Source of the DNA: Lachnospiraceae bacterium
GTDB taxonomy: Bacteria > Bacillota > Clostridia > Lachnospirales > Lachnospiraceae
Reading direction: 5' to 3'
Assembly (NCBI GenBank): GCA_017550165.1
Contig: JAFZQH010000022.1
Location: 124,001 to 188,000, forward strand
DNA length: 64,000 nt
Program-made: the position numbers and the translations under genes
Shown: one piece after another, positions 47,562-56,644 of the stretch
Layout of the letters: the number at the start of each line of letters is the position of its first letter
Position numbering within the stretch: position 1 is the first letter of the stretch
The notes under the pieces: generated by a model
What the model was told of the DNA's origin: nothing
Databases searched by the model: none
Seen by the model: the letters and a program-made list of their open reading frames with translations, nothing else

Positions 47562-49655
47562 CTATTTGACCTTTTTCGTTTTAACCGTAAAGGTTACGTC
47601 CTTTTTCTTTCCGTTGGCAGTGGTTACCCTTATCCGGGCCTTGCCGGCCTTCAGGCCCTTCACCGTTGCTTTCAGGCCCTTGGCTTCAACTGATGCAACA
47701 GATGGAGTCATGCTCTTCCAGGTCACGGTCTTGTTCTCTGTATTTGAGGGGCTGATCTTTGCAGAAAGCTTGGTAGTCTTGCCCACCTCCAGCTTTGAAG
47801 TCTTCCTGGTAATGCTTACGCTCTTGGCTTCAACAGGCCCTTTTACAGTGATTACTACTTCTTTCTTTTTCCCGTTTGAAGCAGTAACCCTTATCCTGGC
47901 CTTGCCTGCTTTAAGCCCCTTTACCGTGGCCTTTAGTCCATTTCCTTCAACTTTTGCGATCTTAGGTGACAGGCTTTTCCATGTTACAGTCTTGTCCGTA
48001 GCCTTGGATGGACTTATCTTCGCCGTAAGGGTCAGGGTCTTGCCCACCTTGACAGTTGAGGATTTCTTGGAGATGCTGACACTCTTAACGGCAATGGTCT
48101 TCTTTTTCTTGCCGGGATCATCTTCAGATGGTTTATCGGGATCAGGTTTATTGATCACCGGTTTATTTTCCTCAGGCTTCTTATCTGAGATTATTGAAAA
48201 TGATCTGCTGACCTTACCGGTAAATGATCCCGTCCCGGTCACAGTCACTTTTGCTCCGGAACCCTCTTTAACATTGTCGTTGTATGAAACAGTATAATTT
48301 ACTTCTTTTACAAGCTTAACACCATTTATCGTAACCACCGGTTCCGGACAAATCTCCGATCCGGTATATTTGTATTGGTCCTTATCAATGGTGATGACCG
48401 CATCTGAGATATCGACGGTCTCATCCAAAGAAAGATATGCCACATAGCAGGGCACGCCTTCGTATGTGATAGTGTCGTAATTATAAATATATATGCCTAG
48501 TTCAGCCATAAGCGTCGCCAGATCTTCTCCGGAGGAGGCGGTGAATGTCAGGTTCTTTCCGAATCTGAGTGATCGGGTGATGGCTCTTTTAACAAAGGCT
48601 CCTGCATTTGTATCATAGCTGTAACCGGCCCTTGCATAATATGCCCCCTGGGCCGAATCATTGAAATTATCCGTCTTTATGTCATAGAGCCATTTATCAT
48701 TAAGCCCTTTGCCGTCGTATTTGGAATGTGTAGTCTCAAAATCAGTCTTGGGCATCCCGAAAAAGCTGTAAGTGTACCCGGATGCGCCTTTATCGTCCCA
48801 GGTCAGATCCATATACATGTAGGTCTTTCCGCCGTCATCAGAAACAGCGTTCCATGCGTGGCCTTCTCCGCCGCCGGGCCCGGCATTGCCGGCTTTTCCG
48901 GTTATATAGTAATTGGGTATCCCCATATAATTCATCACAAGGGAAAATGCATCCGCATACCCCTCACACACCACGTGTTTTTGTGTGTCAAACACTCCCT
49001 GAACGGAGTGAGCCCATTTGGCTGTTTCCGTCACTTGTTTGCCATTCTCGGTCTTATATGCGTAATCCACCGTTGATACGATCTTGTCATGAACGACCAT
49101 GATCTTATCCAGGGTATCCGCGCCCCTGTCCGCCAGAGCTGCAATGCTTTTTACTCCGGTCTCCACCAAGCCGTTGATACGTTCTCTGTCTGCGACGTTG
49201 GCATATTCAGGCTCTGTAAGAACATAAAAATATTTATTTGATTCGTCCACCATTACATCATTGCTGATCCAGTAGTAGGCGGGATGATCGTAATCATATG
49301 CCCTGTATGCAGCATTTACGTCAAATAATGTGTCATTATAAAAATCAATCTTTCCGATGACATACCTTAGGCTGGGCGATCCTTTTTCATCAAAAAAACG
49401 GGAGGGCGTCAGATCAGAGGATGAATCGATAAATGCATTCATTTTCTCATCTATGCTGCGATAAAACTCCTTCTGTTTCGTGTCTAATGAGTCATACCCC
49501 ACTGTGGATATGCCCTTGACAAAGACGGAATCATTTGCAAAATGATTCCCCGCCGCCATCACTTCCGGGGCGGTACATAATATCATCGATGTAAAAAATA
49601 CAGCCGCAAATACAAACGCAGCCTGTCTTGCCGTGCTTAGGCCTTTTTTTAACAT
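47562..49655 (-). CDS. Secreted transglutaminase-like protein with two BIG2 domains
   Basis: 697 residues with a signal peptide ending PEVMAA. The catalytic triad of a transglutaminase/protease-like domain is visible: Cys230 in HVVCEGYADAF, His266 in GEGHAWNAV, and Asp283 in YMDLTWDD. A beta domain of the tytG...NYTVSYNDN type (about 420-490) follows, then a Pro/Asp/Lys linker (KPVINKPDPDKPSEDDPGKK) and two BIG2 domains containing GLKATVKGLKAGKARIRVT. It could cross-link or cleave peptides at the cell surface; the substrate is unknown. The terminal BIG2 cassette is nearly identical to that of its 1677-residue neighbour. Confidence 0.87.
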   Translation of the reverse strand: MLKKGLSTARQAAFVFAAVFFTSMILCTAPEVMAAGNHFANDSVFVKGISTVGYDSLDTKQKEFYRSIDEKMNAFIDSSSDLTPSRFFDEKGSPSLRYVIGKIDFYNDTLFDVNAAYRAYDYDHPAYYWISNDVMVDESNKYFYVLTEPEYANVADRERINGLVETGVKSIAALADRGADTLDKIMVVHDKIVSTVDYAYKTENGKQVTETAKWAHSVQGVFDTQKHVVCEGYADAFSLVMNYMGIPNYYITGKAGNAGPGGGEGHAWNAVSDDGGKTYMYMDLTWDDKGASGYTYSFFGMPKTDFETTHSKYDGKGLNDKWLYDIKTDNFNDSAQGAYYARAGYSYDTNAGAFVKRAITRSLRFGKNLTFTASSGEDLATLMAELGIYIYNYDTITYEGVPCYVAYLSLDETVDISDAVITIDKDQYKYTGSEICPEPVVTINGVKLVKEVNYTVSYNDNVKEGSGAKVTVTGTGSFTGKVSRSFSIISDKKPEENKPVINKPDPDKPSEDDPGKKKKTIAVKSVSISKKSSTVKVGKTLTLTAKISPSKATDKTVTWKSLSPKIAKVEGNGLKATVKGLKAGKARIRVTASNGKKKEVVITVKGPVEAKSVSITRKTSKLEVGKTTKLSAKISPSNTENKTVTWKSMTPSVASVEAKGLKATVKGLKAGKARIRVTTANGKKKDVTFTVKTKKVK

Positions 49656-49688
49656 AAATCCTTACTCCGCATTATATCTTACAGGAAG

Positions 49689-49720
49689 AATAGGGCGCCG
49701 CATATTGCAACGCCCTTATT
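49689..49720 (-). terminator. GC-rich hairpin after the 1677-residue protein gene
   Basis: AATAGGGCG and CGCCCTTATT form a 9-bp stem with one bulge and a 13-base loop, 20 bp beyond the stop codon. The following bases (CTTCCTGT) give only a weak U-tract. Confidence 0.45.
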
Positions 49721-49740
49721 CCCTTGAAGATAATCGTTAA

Positions 49741-52700
49741 TTACTTTTTCTTTTTGTTTGTTTTACTCTTACTCTTGGCAGCACTTACTGTCAGTTTGAT
49801 TTCCTTGGTCTTTCCGTTAGCTGTGGTCACCTTGATCTTGGCTGTACCTTCCTTAAGTCCTTTTACGGTAGCCTTAAGGCCCTTGCTTGTAACAGAAGCG
49901 ATCTCGGGAGTCAGACTTTCCCATTTAACAGTCTTGTTCTCTGCGTTTGTGGGGTTAAGCTTTGCAGTAAGCTTCAGGGTCTTTCCAACTGTCAATTTTG
50001 AGGAGGTCTTCGCTATCTTGACACTCTTAACCTCTACGGGTCCATCAACAGTAATGGTAATATCCTTATGCTTTCCGCCTTGTGCAGTAACTCTGATCTT
50101 CGCCTTGCCGGCCTTAAGTCCCTTAACGGTTGCCTTAAGTCCATTGCCCTCTACTGATGCAATACCCGGTGTAAGGCTCTTCCATGTTACGTTCTTGTTC
50201 TCCGCATTTGCAGGACTGATCTTGGCTGTAAGATGAGTTGTCTTGCCGATCTTGATCTTGGTTGGTTTAGCACTTACGGTAACACCGGATACCTTTGCAG
50301 GTCCCTTAACTGTAACCGTACACTTGGCTGACTTCTTTCCGTCTGAACTCTTAACAGTAATGGTTGTTTTACCGCCTTTAAGGCCCTTGATCGTAGCTGT
50401 CTTTCCGTCTACAACCATGGTAGCAACTTCAGGCTTAGAGTTAGTCCACTTAATGGTTCCGTTTGAAGGATTAACTGTTGCCTTAAGCTTTAATGTCTTG
50501 CCATGATCGATAGTTGCGGTGGTCTTGTTAAGCTTTAGTGTTTTAACAGCTACCGGCTTGGGTTCCGGCTGCGGGGTGGGTGTAGGATCAGGATTAACCG
50601 GTGTGGGGTTGCCTGTAACAGTAACTATGCATGTTGCAGGTACCGCCTGGCATTCAACGCCGCCTACATTTATAGTTCCCTCTGCATATACAGAGTATGT
50701 TCCCGCATTTCCAAATGAAAGTTTTACTTTTCCGTTGCTGTCTGTCTTGCCTAAAACCTTGCCGTCAGATGACTTAACCGTCGCATTGGCAAATGCAACC
50801 TTGCTGTTAGTCGCAGGCACAAGTGCCTTTAAAGTAAGTTCAAATGATTCTCCTGTCTTAACAGCCTTGCTGTTAACATCGAAGAAAGCATACTTGTCGG
50901 TCCAGGTAGTGTCGTCTTTGTAGATGAAGGCGGTGAGGTTGTCGTTTTCCTCAACGGGTACCTGTGTAACGGCCTTAGGAATAAATGCACCGTCATTTAC
51001 ATATCCGGAATTATCCGCTTCAATTCCCCAGAGTTTAACTACTTTTGCTCCGACTCTTTCATATCCGGCTGCCTTATTATATGTATCATGAGCTGCTACA
51101 AGAGCCTCATCATAAGTAACGGTACCATCTTCATTGATATCCTTTGCAACAACTTTCTTCTGTGCCATAAGGCTGCCGTCGTTTGCTTTCAAAAGAGTTC
51201 CCTTGTCAGCCACTGTTAATAAAACATTTACATCTTTATGGCGACCTGCAACCTCTTCAGGCGGTTCAGGTGTACCGTTGGGATTAGCTCCTTTTTCGCC
51301 CAGGACAGTCACTACCACAGAAACCTCCTGATTGATCAGCTCAGCTAGTTTCGCATTCTCCGGGTGCTTTAATGCTGTTTCCTTAAATACCGAGTGACAA
51401 AGAACTGAAGAAATCCTAACCTTAGTATCGTATTCCGGCTTATTTGCTATTACAAGATTGTCGTGTTGAACAACTGAAGGATTGCTGGATTTAAAGTTAT
51501 TGTATCCTGCACCCTCCATCTCTTCCGAATGCTTGTCATCAAAGTATCCCTGAATCATAATACCTGTATTAAGGTTGGTACTGTTCCTGTAAGAGGCCTC
51601 CAGCTTGCCGTTTTCGCCCTTGTTGATCTCCTGGAATGCATTAAGAACAGTTACCTTATCTTTTGATTCGTTAGCTTTCTGATAATTACCATCTCTGCTT
51701 ACGTTGATGGCATCCCAGTAATGCTCCTTCGCGAACTTCATCAGGTTTTGGGCTTCGATAATCTCCTGGTTGGTAAACGGAATAACATTGAAATCTATGG
51801 TCTGTGAAGCGGTATGTCCGTCTCTCGTAAATGAGAATTTAATACTGCACTTCTTAGGTGCGGATGCGCCTCTGTCAACAGATACTCTGTATCCACTTAC
51901 AGTAAGCAGGTTATCATTACCAACTGCCTCTACCTTAATCTCTTTGTTGGAGAATATTCTCTTTCCTTTTTCGTCCTTCAGATTAGTATATCTGGGGAGC
52001 TGAATGTCTGTTCTGACATTGTTCTTGTCTATAACTTCGGTTGAACCCGTGACCTTAAAGTTCTGTAAGGGGCTCTTCCCTGCCGCAGCAGCCTTTGCAT
52101 TATCAGTCAAGTAATATGTATGGAAAAGATCTTCAACCTCCTCCTGAGTATACAAATGACTGCCTGTTCCCTTAACAACAAGGTTAAAAGTAAGGTTGAA
52201 TTCGCCAAAATCTGCTAGATCATCAACACTTGTATTGATGTGTGCATTACCGTCATTGGGTTTGAATTTTGCCGTCAGACCAACAACCGTATCAGCCTTG
52301 GGCGTCTTAACAACTCCGGTAGTTACTCCATACTCACTTTTAACTTCAATAACAGCGGGGTCACTGGAGCTCCATTCAATTTTTGACCATGAATCAATTG
52401 ATTTACCTGTCGTAAAATCCGGGAGGTTAAGGTTTGAGGTAACATTACTTTCAGAGGTATTCGAACCCTTGATTTTATCAAATGTAAATCCTTCTGCCTC
52501 TTCCTTCATCTTGTTTCTGAAGTGATTAATATCCCAACCGACGGTTGCAGATGTCATAGTATGAAAAGCGCCATCTAAAACAAATTCGTTGGTTTCATTC
52601 CCCTTTTTAAGGATGACTGTAAAGGTTATATTTCTGGAACTTACTGTGCTACTAAGAGTTTCATCCTTAACGAAATTAATATCACCATTAGTCACTCCAG

Positions 52701-54774
52701 CAACATCTGTTATTGTATCTGTTCTGTTTGAATCCTTAATTGACACAGAAACACCATCAGCCGTTACAGACTTACCGTCAACCTTCAGATTCTTGTATGC
52801 GTAAATCTTTTTCATGAGGAATTCGCAGATATTCCTATCCCCATTAATAAAGCTTGGTTTAAATGATACATCTTTATTCAACTGTGTTTTGATTGCTTCA
52901 AGAAGAGCAGCATTTGTAGTTTTTTCCTCATCAGTCTCTACCGGTGCAGTATTGCTTACCGTAACAGAGCAGAAATCACTGACACCATCTGCCGTAACTG
53001 TAATGATTGCAGTGCCTTCAGCCTTTGCCGTGATAACACCATTTGTTACAGTGGCTACTTCCTTATTACTGCTTAACCATTCAACAGTATACCCTGTAGC
53101 ATCTGAGGGCGCTACCATCGGCACAAGCCTCTCATACTCGCCTACAAGCATTGTGGTTGATCTTTTATTAAGAGTCACTTTTGTTACTGATACATCTGTT
53201 ACAGTAACTACGCAGCTTGCCTCTTTACCACCAGCCGATGCAGTTATCACCGTTTTTCCGGCTGAAAGGGCAGTTACCTTTCCTGTCTCATCAACTGAAG
53301 CTACATCTTCGTTGCTGCTGGTCCATGAAGGTGTATTATAGGTAGCCGTATCCGGATTTACTGTAGCAACGAGCGTTGTATCCTCTCCAACCCTGAGATT
53401 TGCTGTCGACTTGTCAAGGAGTACACCTTTAGTTGCAACTTCTGTTACGGTAACCTTGCACTTTGCACTAACACTTCCGGCCTTTGCAACTATGTAGGTC
53501 TCTCCTGCTCCAACGCCTGTAACGACGCCACCTGTTTTTGTTACTATTGCAACCCCTTCATCTTCACTGGACCACTCTACTTCATCAGTGCAACCTTCCG
53601 GTTCAAGAGTTGCTGTAAGAGTTTCCTTCCCTCTGACATTTAACGAAGTGGATGTTTTATTAAGCGAAATCCTTGTTGCCGGAACAGCAGGTGCATTAGA
53701 CTTCTGCCATGTAAGAATGGGATAACCATCATTTATTGCATTTGTCCCGGAATAATCTGCTTTGAATGAATCTCCGAGAAGGCTCTTGCCTGTATTGTCA
53801 GGTGTTGCAGCGGCCTTAAGTTCATCCACATTTTTAGCTTTAACAGCATTAGTATCGGCGGCTCCTCCTATTCCTACTATATCACAATCATTATCATCTT
53901 GATCTTTAGCTTTTATGCCTAAATAATAACAGTTACTAACAGTCCCATTATTAGATTTATTGCTAATCAGCATTCCAATATTGTTATTAGTAGATGTTTT
54001 TTTAATAACACCTCTACTATAGCAATTAGACATAATCTCATGGGAAGATGACTTGCTAGCCTGCCCAATTATTCCGCCTCCATTGTTAAACGCTGTTATA
54101 TTTCCAGAATTATAGCAGTTTTCAATATTAACAACACCACCGTTTGTGTTTCCTGCAATTCCTCCAACCTGCGTATTGCCTCCTGTTATAGAGCTCAAAT
54201 TTGCGCAATTACTAACTTTAACATTATAGGATGCACTACCAACCAAACCGCCTACTGCTTTATAACCACTTATTGTCGCTTTGTTAATACATTTTTCAAT
54301 CAAAATATCAACAGTATCAGTATTGCCACTTGTCCCTAAAGCATAACCTGTAATAGCGCCAGCATATGAGTTTTTTCCACTAACAGTAACACTACCTGTT
54401 GTGATAAGATTTTTGATTTTTGCTCCGGTAATGAGTTTTCCAAACAAACCCGTGTTAGCAACACTACTATTTATGTCAAGCTCAATTGTATGCCCATCTG
54501 CATCAAAAGTGCCTGCAAATCCATCTGCGACGGCATACGTTGTAGTAACCTTATCCTCGCCAGTCAGATCAAATGTCAGTATATAATTACCATCAGCAGG
54601 AAAACCTTCAGCATTACTCCAGAACAAAGCCCAATTTTCCTTTGTGAGTTTTTTTGCTCCATCAGCGTGCACCACCTGCACAAACTCCGTAGGCAGTCCG
54701 CCGAGTATCATGGCCACTGTCATCATTGCGGTCAGAAACCGCTTAATGCTAAACTTCTTCTTACACGTTTCCAT
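49741..54774 (-). CDS. Large secreted GLUG/BIG2/DUF4430-like surface protein
   Basis: 1677 residues from the ATG at 54774, with a signal peptide (RFLTAMMTVAMILGGLPTEF). In order: GLUG-type beta repeats (about 90-290; VGGLVG, VGGIAG, GGGIIG units); three BIG2 domains (about 360-620); two long Ig-like domains of unknown type (about 640-1130); a DUF4430-like domain near 1165-1270 with the perfect EF-hand loop DINEDGTVTYDE; a beta domain; a Pro/Thr linker; three BIG2 domains; and a Lys-rich end (KSKSKTNKKKK). No sortase motif or S-layer domain is visible, so attachment may be by charge. It probably acts in adhesion or scaffolding. A TTG start 12 codons upstream is in frame but less likely. Confidence 0.83.
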   Translation of the reverse strand: METCKKKFSIKRFLTAMMTVAMILGGLPTEFVQVVHADGAKKLTKENWALFWSNAEGFPADGNYILTFDLTGEDKVTTTYAVADGFAGTFDADGHTIELDINSSVANTGLFGKLITGAKIKNLITTGSVTVSGKNSYAGAITGYALGTSGNTDTVDILIEKCINKATISGYKAVGGLVGSASYNVKVSNCANLSSITGGNTQVGGIAGNTNGGVVNIENCYNSGNITAFNNGGGIIGQASKSSSHEIMSNCYSRGVIKKTSTNNNIGMLISNKSNNGTVSNCYYLGIKAKDQDDNDCDIVGIGGAADTNAVKAKNVDELKAAATPDNTGKSLLGDSFKADYSGTNAINDGYPILTWQKSNAPAVPATRISLNKTSTSLNVRGKETLTATLEPEGCTDEVEWSSEDEGVAIVTKTGGVVTGVGAGETYIVAKAGSVSAKCKVTVTEVATKGVLLDKSTANLRVGEDTTLVATVNPDTATYNTPSWTSSNEDVASVDETGKVTALSAGKTVITASAGGKEASCVVTVTDVSVTKVTLNKRSTTMLVGEYERLVPMVAPSDATGYTVEWLSSNKEVATVTNGVITAKAEGTAIITVTADGVSDFCSVTVSNTAPVETDEEKTTNAALLEAIKTQLNKDVSFKPSFINGDRNICEFLMKKIYAYKNLKVDGKSVTADGVSVSIKDSNRTDTITDVAGVTNGDINFVKDETLSSTVSSRNITFTVILKKGNETNEFVLDGAFHTMTSATVGWDINHFRNKMKEEAEGFTFDKIKGSNTSESNVTSNLNLPDFTTGKSIDSWSKIEWSSSDPAVIEVKSEYGVTTGVVKTPKADTVVGLTAKFKPNDGNAHINTSVDDLADFGEFNLTFNLVVKGTGSHLYTQEEVEDLFHTYYLTDNAKAAAAGKSPLQNFKVTGSTEVIDKNNVRTDIQLPRYTNLKDEKGKRIFSNKEIKVEAVGNDNLLTVSGYRVSVDRGASAPKKCSIKFSFTRDGHTASQTIDFNVIPFTNQEIIEAQNLMKFAKEHYWDAINVSRDGNYQKANESKDKVTVLNAFQEINKGENGKLEASYRNSTNLNTGIMIQGYFDDKHSEEMEGAGYNNFKSSNPSVVQHDNLVIANKPEYDTKVRISSVLCHSVFKETALKHPENAKLAELINQEVSVVVTVLGEKGANPNGTPEPPEEVAGRHKDVNVLLTVADKGTLLKANDGSLMAQKKVVAKDINEDGTVTYDEALVAAHDTYNKAAGYERVGAKVVKLWGIEADNSGYVNDGAFIPKAVTQVPVEENDNLTAFIYKDDTTWTDKYAFFDVNSKAVKTGESFELTLKALVPATNSKVAFANATVKSSDGKVLGKTDSNGKVKLSFGNAGTYSVYAEGTINVGGVECQAVPATCIVTVTGNPTPVNPDPTPTPQPEPKPVAVKTLKLNKTTATIDHGKTLKLKATVNPSNGTIKWTNSKPEVATMVVDGKTATIKGLKGGKTTITVKSSDGKKSAKCTVTVKGPAKVSGVTVSAKPTKIKIGKTTHLTAKISPANAENKNVTWKSLTPGIASVEGNGLKATVKGLKAGKAKIRVTAQGGKHKDITITVDGPVEVKSVKIAKTSSKLTVGKTLKLTAKLNPTNAENKTVKWESLTPEIASVTSKGLKATVKGLKEGTAKIKVTTANGKTKEIKLTVSAAKSKSKTNKKKK

Positions 54775-54839
54775 TTTTCTTGTAAATCCTTCCTTTCTTT
54801 CCCTACACAATCCCTTAGGGGGTTTATACTAAGTTAAGT

Positions 54840-54872
54840 ATTACTATTCACAGTCTGATAGTGTATAGTAAT
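54840..54872 (-). promoter_or_regulatory. 12-bp dyad upstream of the large surface-protein gene
   Basis: ATTACTATTCAC and GTGTATAGTAAT are complementary except for one pair, around nine bases. It lies 66 bp before the start codon at 54774 and could be an operator or a leader hairpin. Apart from this, a second perfect hairpin (AGTAGGGAG/CTCCCTACT at 55024-55046) and AT-rich DNA, the 645-bp stretch 54775-55419 shows no gene or riboswitch that I can recognise. Confidence 0.5.
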
Positions 54873-55380
54873 TATTGCATCAAAATTCACATACCGTCAC
54901 GATCTGCCCGCTCCACGTATGCCATAACGTGAAAAACCGTTCCTGTATGCGTTCTTCAAATAATCTAAAATCCTATTAAGTTATCAATGTACCCCCGGTC
55001 GCTCACCCAAGCTTCCATAACAGAGTAGGGAGAATGACTCCCTACTTAAAAATAACCAAAGTATATCCATCAACACTCAGTGGGAATTTTTGACATTTTG
55101 ACCGTACAAAAGCAGCGTCTTTAAAAACGCCGCCTATATAATAGATATACTTTAGTTATCTCTTTCGTTAATATTTTAACACGTAACGAAATATACTCAA
55201 ATTATACTTTCCTTATAGCAAAAAATCCCGTTAACATACGCCGGGGGAATATGATAGTAACGATCACGTGTATTAAAAGCCCGTATTTACTTGTCTCTAC
55301 GGCAGAAATATAGGCCACTTTATCGTAGTAACATTCTAATATGATAATATGTTCATAAGAAAAGACTTATCCTCTCACGC

Positions 55381-55412
55381 AAAAAAAAGATGGTAATTTG
55401 GTACCATCTTTT
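55381..55412 (-). terminator. Rho-independent terminator of the Rpn-family gene
   Basis: On the minus strand AAAAGATGGTA and TACCATCTTTT form a perfect 11-bp stem with a 6-base loop, running straight into T8. It begins eight bases past the stop codon. Confidence 0.9.
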
Positions 55413-55419
55413 CCGTTTC

Positions 55420-56292
55420 TTATTTCCGTGCTACTGTCAAACTCTCTTGCACTTCTTTTATCAGCTCCATGGGTACTTTGCAAAATTCTGCTATAGCCTC
55501 CGGAGTCTTCCCGTCTCGGAGCATTTCAGCAATAAGCTCTGCTCTTCCTTCTGCTCTTCCTTCTGCTCTTCCTTCTGCTCTTCCTTCTGCTCTTCCTTCT
55601 GCTCTTCCTTCTCTTATAGCCTCTCGACGTTCCTCTTTCAGATACTCTTGCATTGTCATATACGCGTTCCTCCAGTCAGTACGTTTTCTTGCGTCAACCA
55701 GTGCATCTCTAAGATCGTTTACGAAATCACTTTTATACTCCATAATCTCAGAAGTATCTATAAAATGCATCAATTCCTTAAAAGAATTACTTACGTTTCC
55801 AACAGAGCCCTTGGTGTTGACAAATATCTTCACAGAATCATCACCAAGCTTCAAATCCGGATTTTCTAAACATGTAGACTCAAAGGTATAAATATATCTA
55901 TCTTCCTTGAAAAGATCAAAAGTACAGATAAAAACTATATATGTTCTCTTAAGTTCATCGTAATCATCTCCGGGTTCAAGACTATATGTATCAATCTGCC
56001 CCTGGTAGTATCTGCTTCTTTTAATCAAATTACCGGTGTTCTTAGTCTGCATTTCACAATCATATATTGTGTTACCATCATCAACATAAAGATCCATGCG
56101 TATCCCATGAGAATCTGGCTGAGCCTCAAAATCTTTTTCCCGGTCAATGTACTCAATATGGTGAATACTAAAACCCAGAATTTCTTCGAGAAACGGCTTT
56201 GCATAACGCTCATTTCTCATAATCTTTCCGAACATGAATCTGCTTGAAAATCCAAGCTCAGAATACTCTTTTTTAATTTTCACTTTTGACAA
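55420..56292 (-). CDS. Rpn-family PD-(D/E)XK nuclease/putative transposase
   Basis: 290 residues. SSRFMFGKIMRNERYAKPFLEEILG begins the family domain. RMDLYVDDGNTIYDCEMQTKN contains the D...ExQ core of the PD-(D/E)XK nuclease fold, and RSRYYQGQIDTYSL follows. These RpnA-like proteins are linked to RecA-independent recombination and phage defence. Near residues 228-252 is a six-fold EGRA repeat encoded by perfect 12-bp units, then a helical tail (LIAEMLRDGKTPEAIAEFCK). No inverted repeats bound it, so it is not an insertion sequence. It has its own terminator and lies alone at the edge of the accessory islet. Confidence 0.88.
   Translation of the reverse strand: MSKVKIKKEYSELGFSSRFMFGKIMRNERYAKPFLEEILGFSIHHIEYIDREKDFEAQPDSHGIRMDLYVDDGNTIYDCEMQTKNTGNLIKRSRYYQGQIDTYSLEPGDDYDELKRTYIVFICTFDLFKEDRYIYTFESTCLENPDLKLGDDSVKIFVNTKGSVGNVSNSFKELMHFIDTSEIMEYKSDFVNDLRDALVDARKRTDWRNAYMTMQEYLKEERREAIREGRAEGRAEGRAEGRAEGRAEGRAELIAEMLRDGKTPEAIAEFCKVPMELIKEVQESLTVARK
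55541..55612 (-). repeat. Six tandem 12-bp repeats inside the Rpn gene
   Basis: Six exact copies of GCTCTTCCTTCT (AGAAGGAAGAGC on the coding strand), each adding Glu-Gly-Arg-Ala to the protein. As 12 is a multiple of three, slippage changes length without a frameshift. Confidence 0.95.
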
Positions 56293-56534
56293 TTAGTTTT
56301 CCTCCTTAATAATATCATCATTTCTGTGGTATTCCAATCATTTTTACTAATAAATGCTGAAAGATGCCGACCCGGCGTGAACCAACGAAACAAATTCTCA
56401 ATGCAAGATATGCATTTGATATAATATCAGATATTATTATACGAGAAAAATATGGGTTGTCAATATATTTTTAACAGTATTAACTATTATTTACATTACG
56501 CTTGGTATCTTCATGTGATCCGCTCTCCTTTAAG

Positions 56535-56563
56535 TGTGACAAAAGGACCGTCCCCTTGTCATT
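56535..56563. repeat. REP-like element, GACAAAAGGACCGTCCCCTTGTC variant
   Basis: GTGTGACAAAAGGACCGTCC followed by CCTTGTCATTA. The flank CTCTCCTTTAAGTG is shared with the copy at 59751. The rest of the 352-bp gap 56293-56644 is AT-rich DNA plus the promoter and operator of the next gene. Confidence 0.75.
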
Positions 56564-56582
56564 AAATCCCATTCACCCATAA

Positions 56583-56611
56583 TTGACATACTACATCTTT
56601 AGATATATAAT
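56583..56611 (+). promoter_or_regulatory. Promoter of the ART-like/XRE gene pair
   Basis: TTGACA (56583-56588) and TATAAT (56606-56611) match consensus exactly, with a 17-base spacer, ending 33 bp before the start codon at 56645. Confidence 0.88.
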
Positions 56612-56630
56612 TTATACATCTATAGATGTA
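56592..56630 (+). promoter_or_regulatory. Double operator in the ART-like/XRE promoter
   Basis: TACATCTATAGATGTA (56615-56630) is a perfect 16-bp palindrome just downstream of the -10 box. TACATCTTTAGATATA (56592-56607), an imperfect copy with 14 of 16 matches, lies between the -35 and -10 boxes. The spacing of 23 bp between centres would place two repressor dimers on nearly the same face. Repression by the XRE protein of the operon is the natural inference. Confidence 0.8.
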
Positions 56631-56644
56631 GTTAAGGTGATCGT

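Noticed and set aside
54838-55380. Cyclic-di-GMP or cobalamin riboswitch upstream of the surface-protein cluster
   Set aside because: I could not find the conserved GEMM core or a B12 box on the minus strand; only short dyads are visible.
55541-55612. CRISPR-like or origin-like tandem repeats
   Set aside because: The 12-bp units have no spacers and lie in frame inside the Rpn gene, encoding EGRA repeats.
55420-56292. Rpn gene as an intact insertion sequence
   Set aside because: No terminal inverted repeats or target duplication flank it, and the protein is of the Rpn nuclease type with its own terminator.
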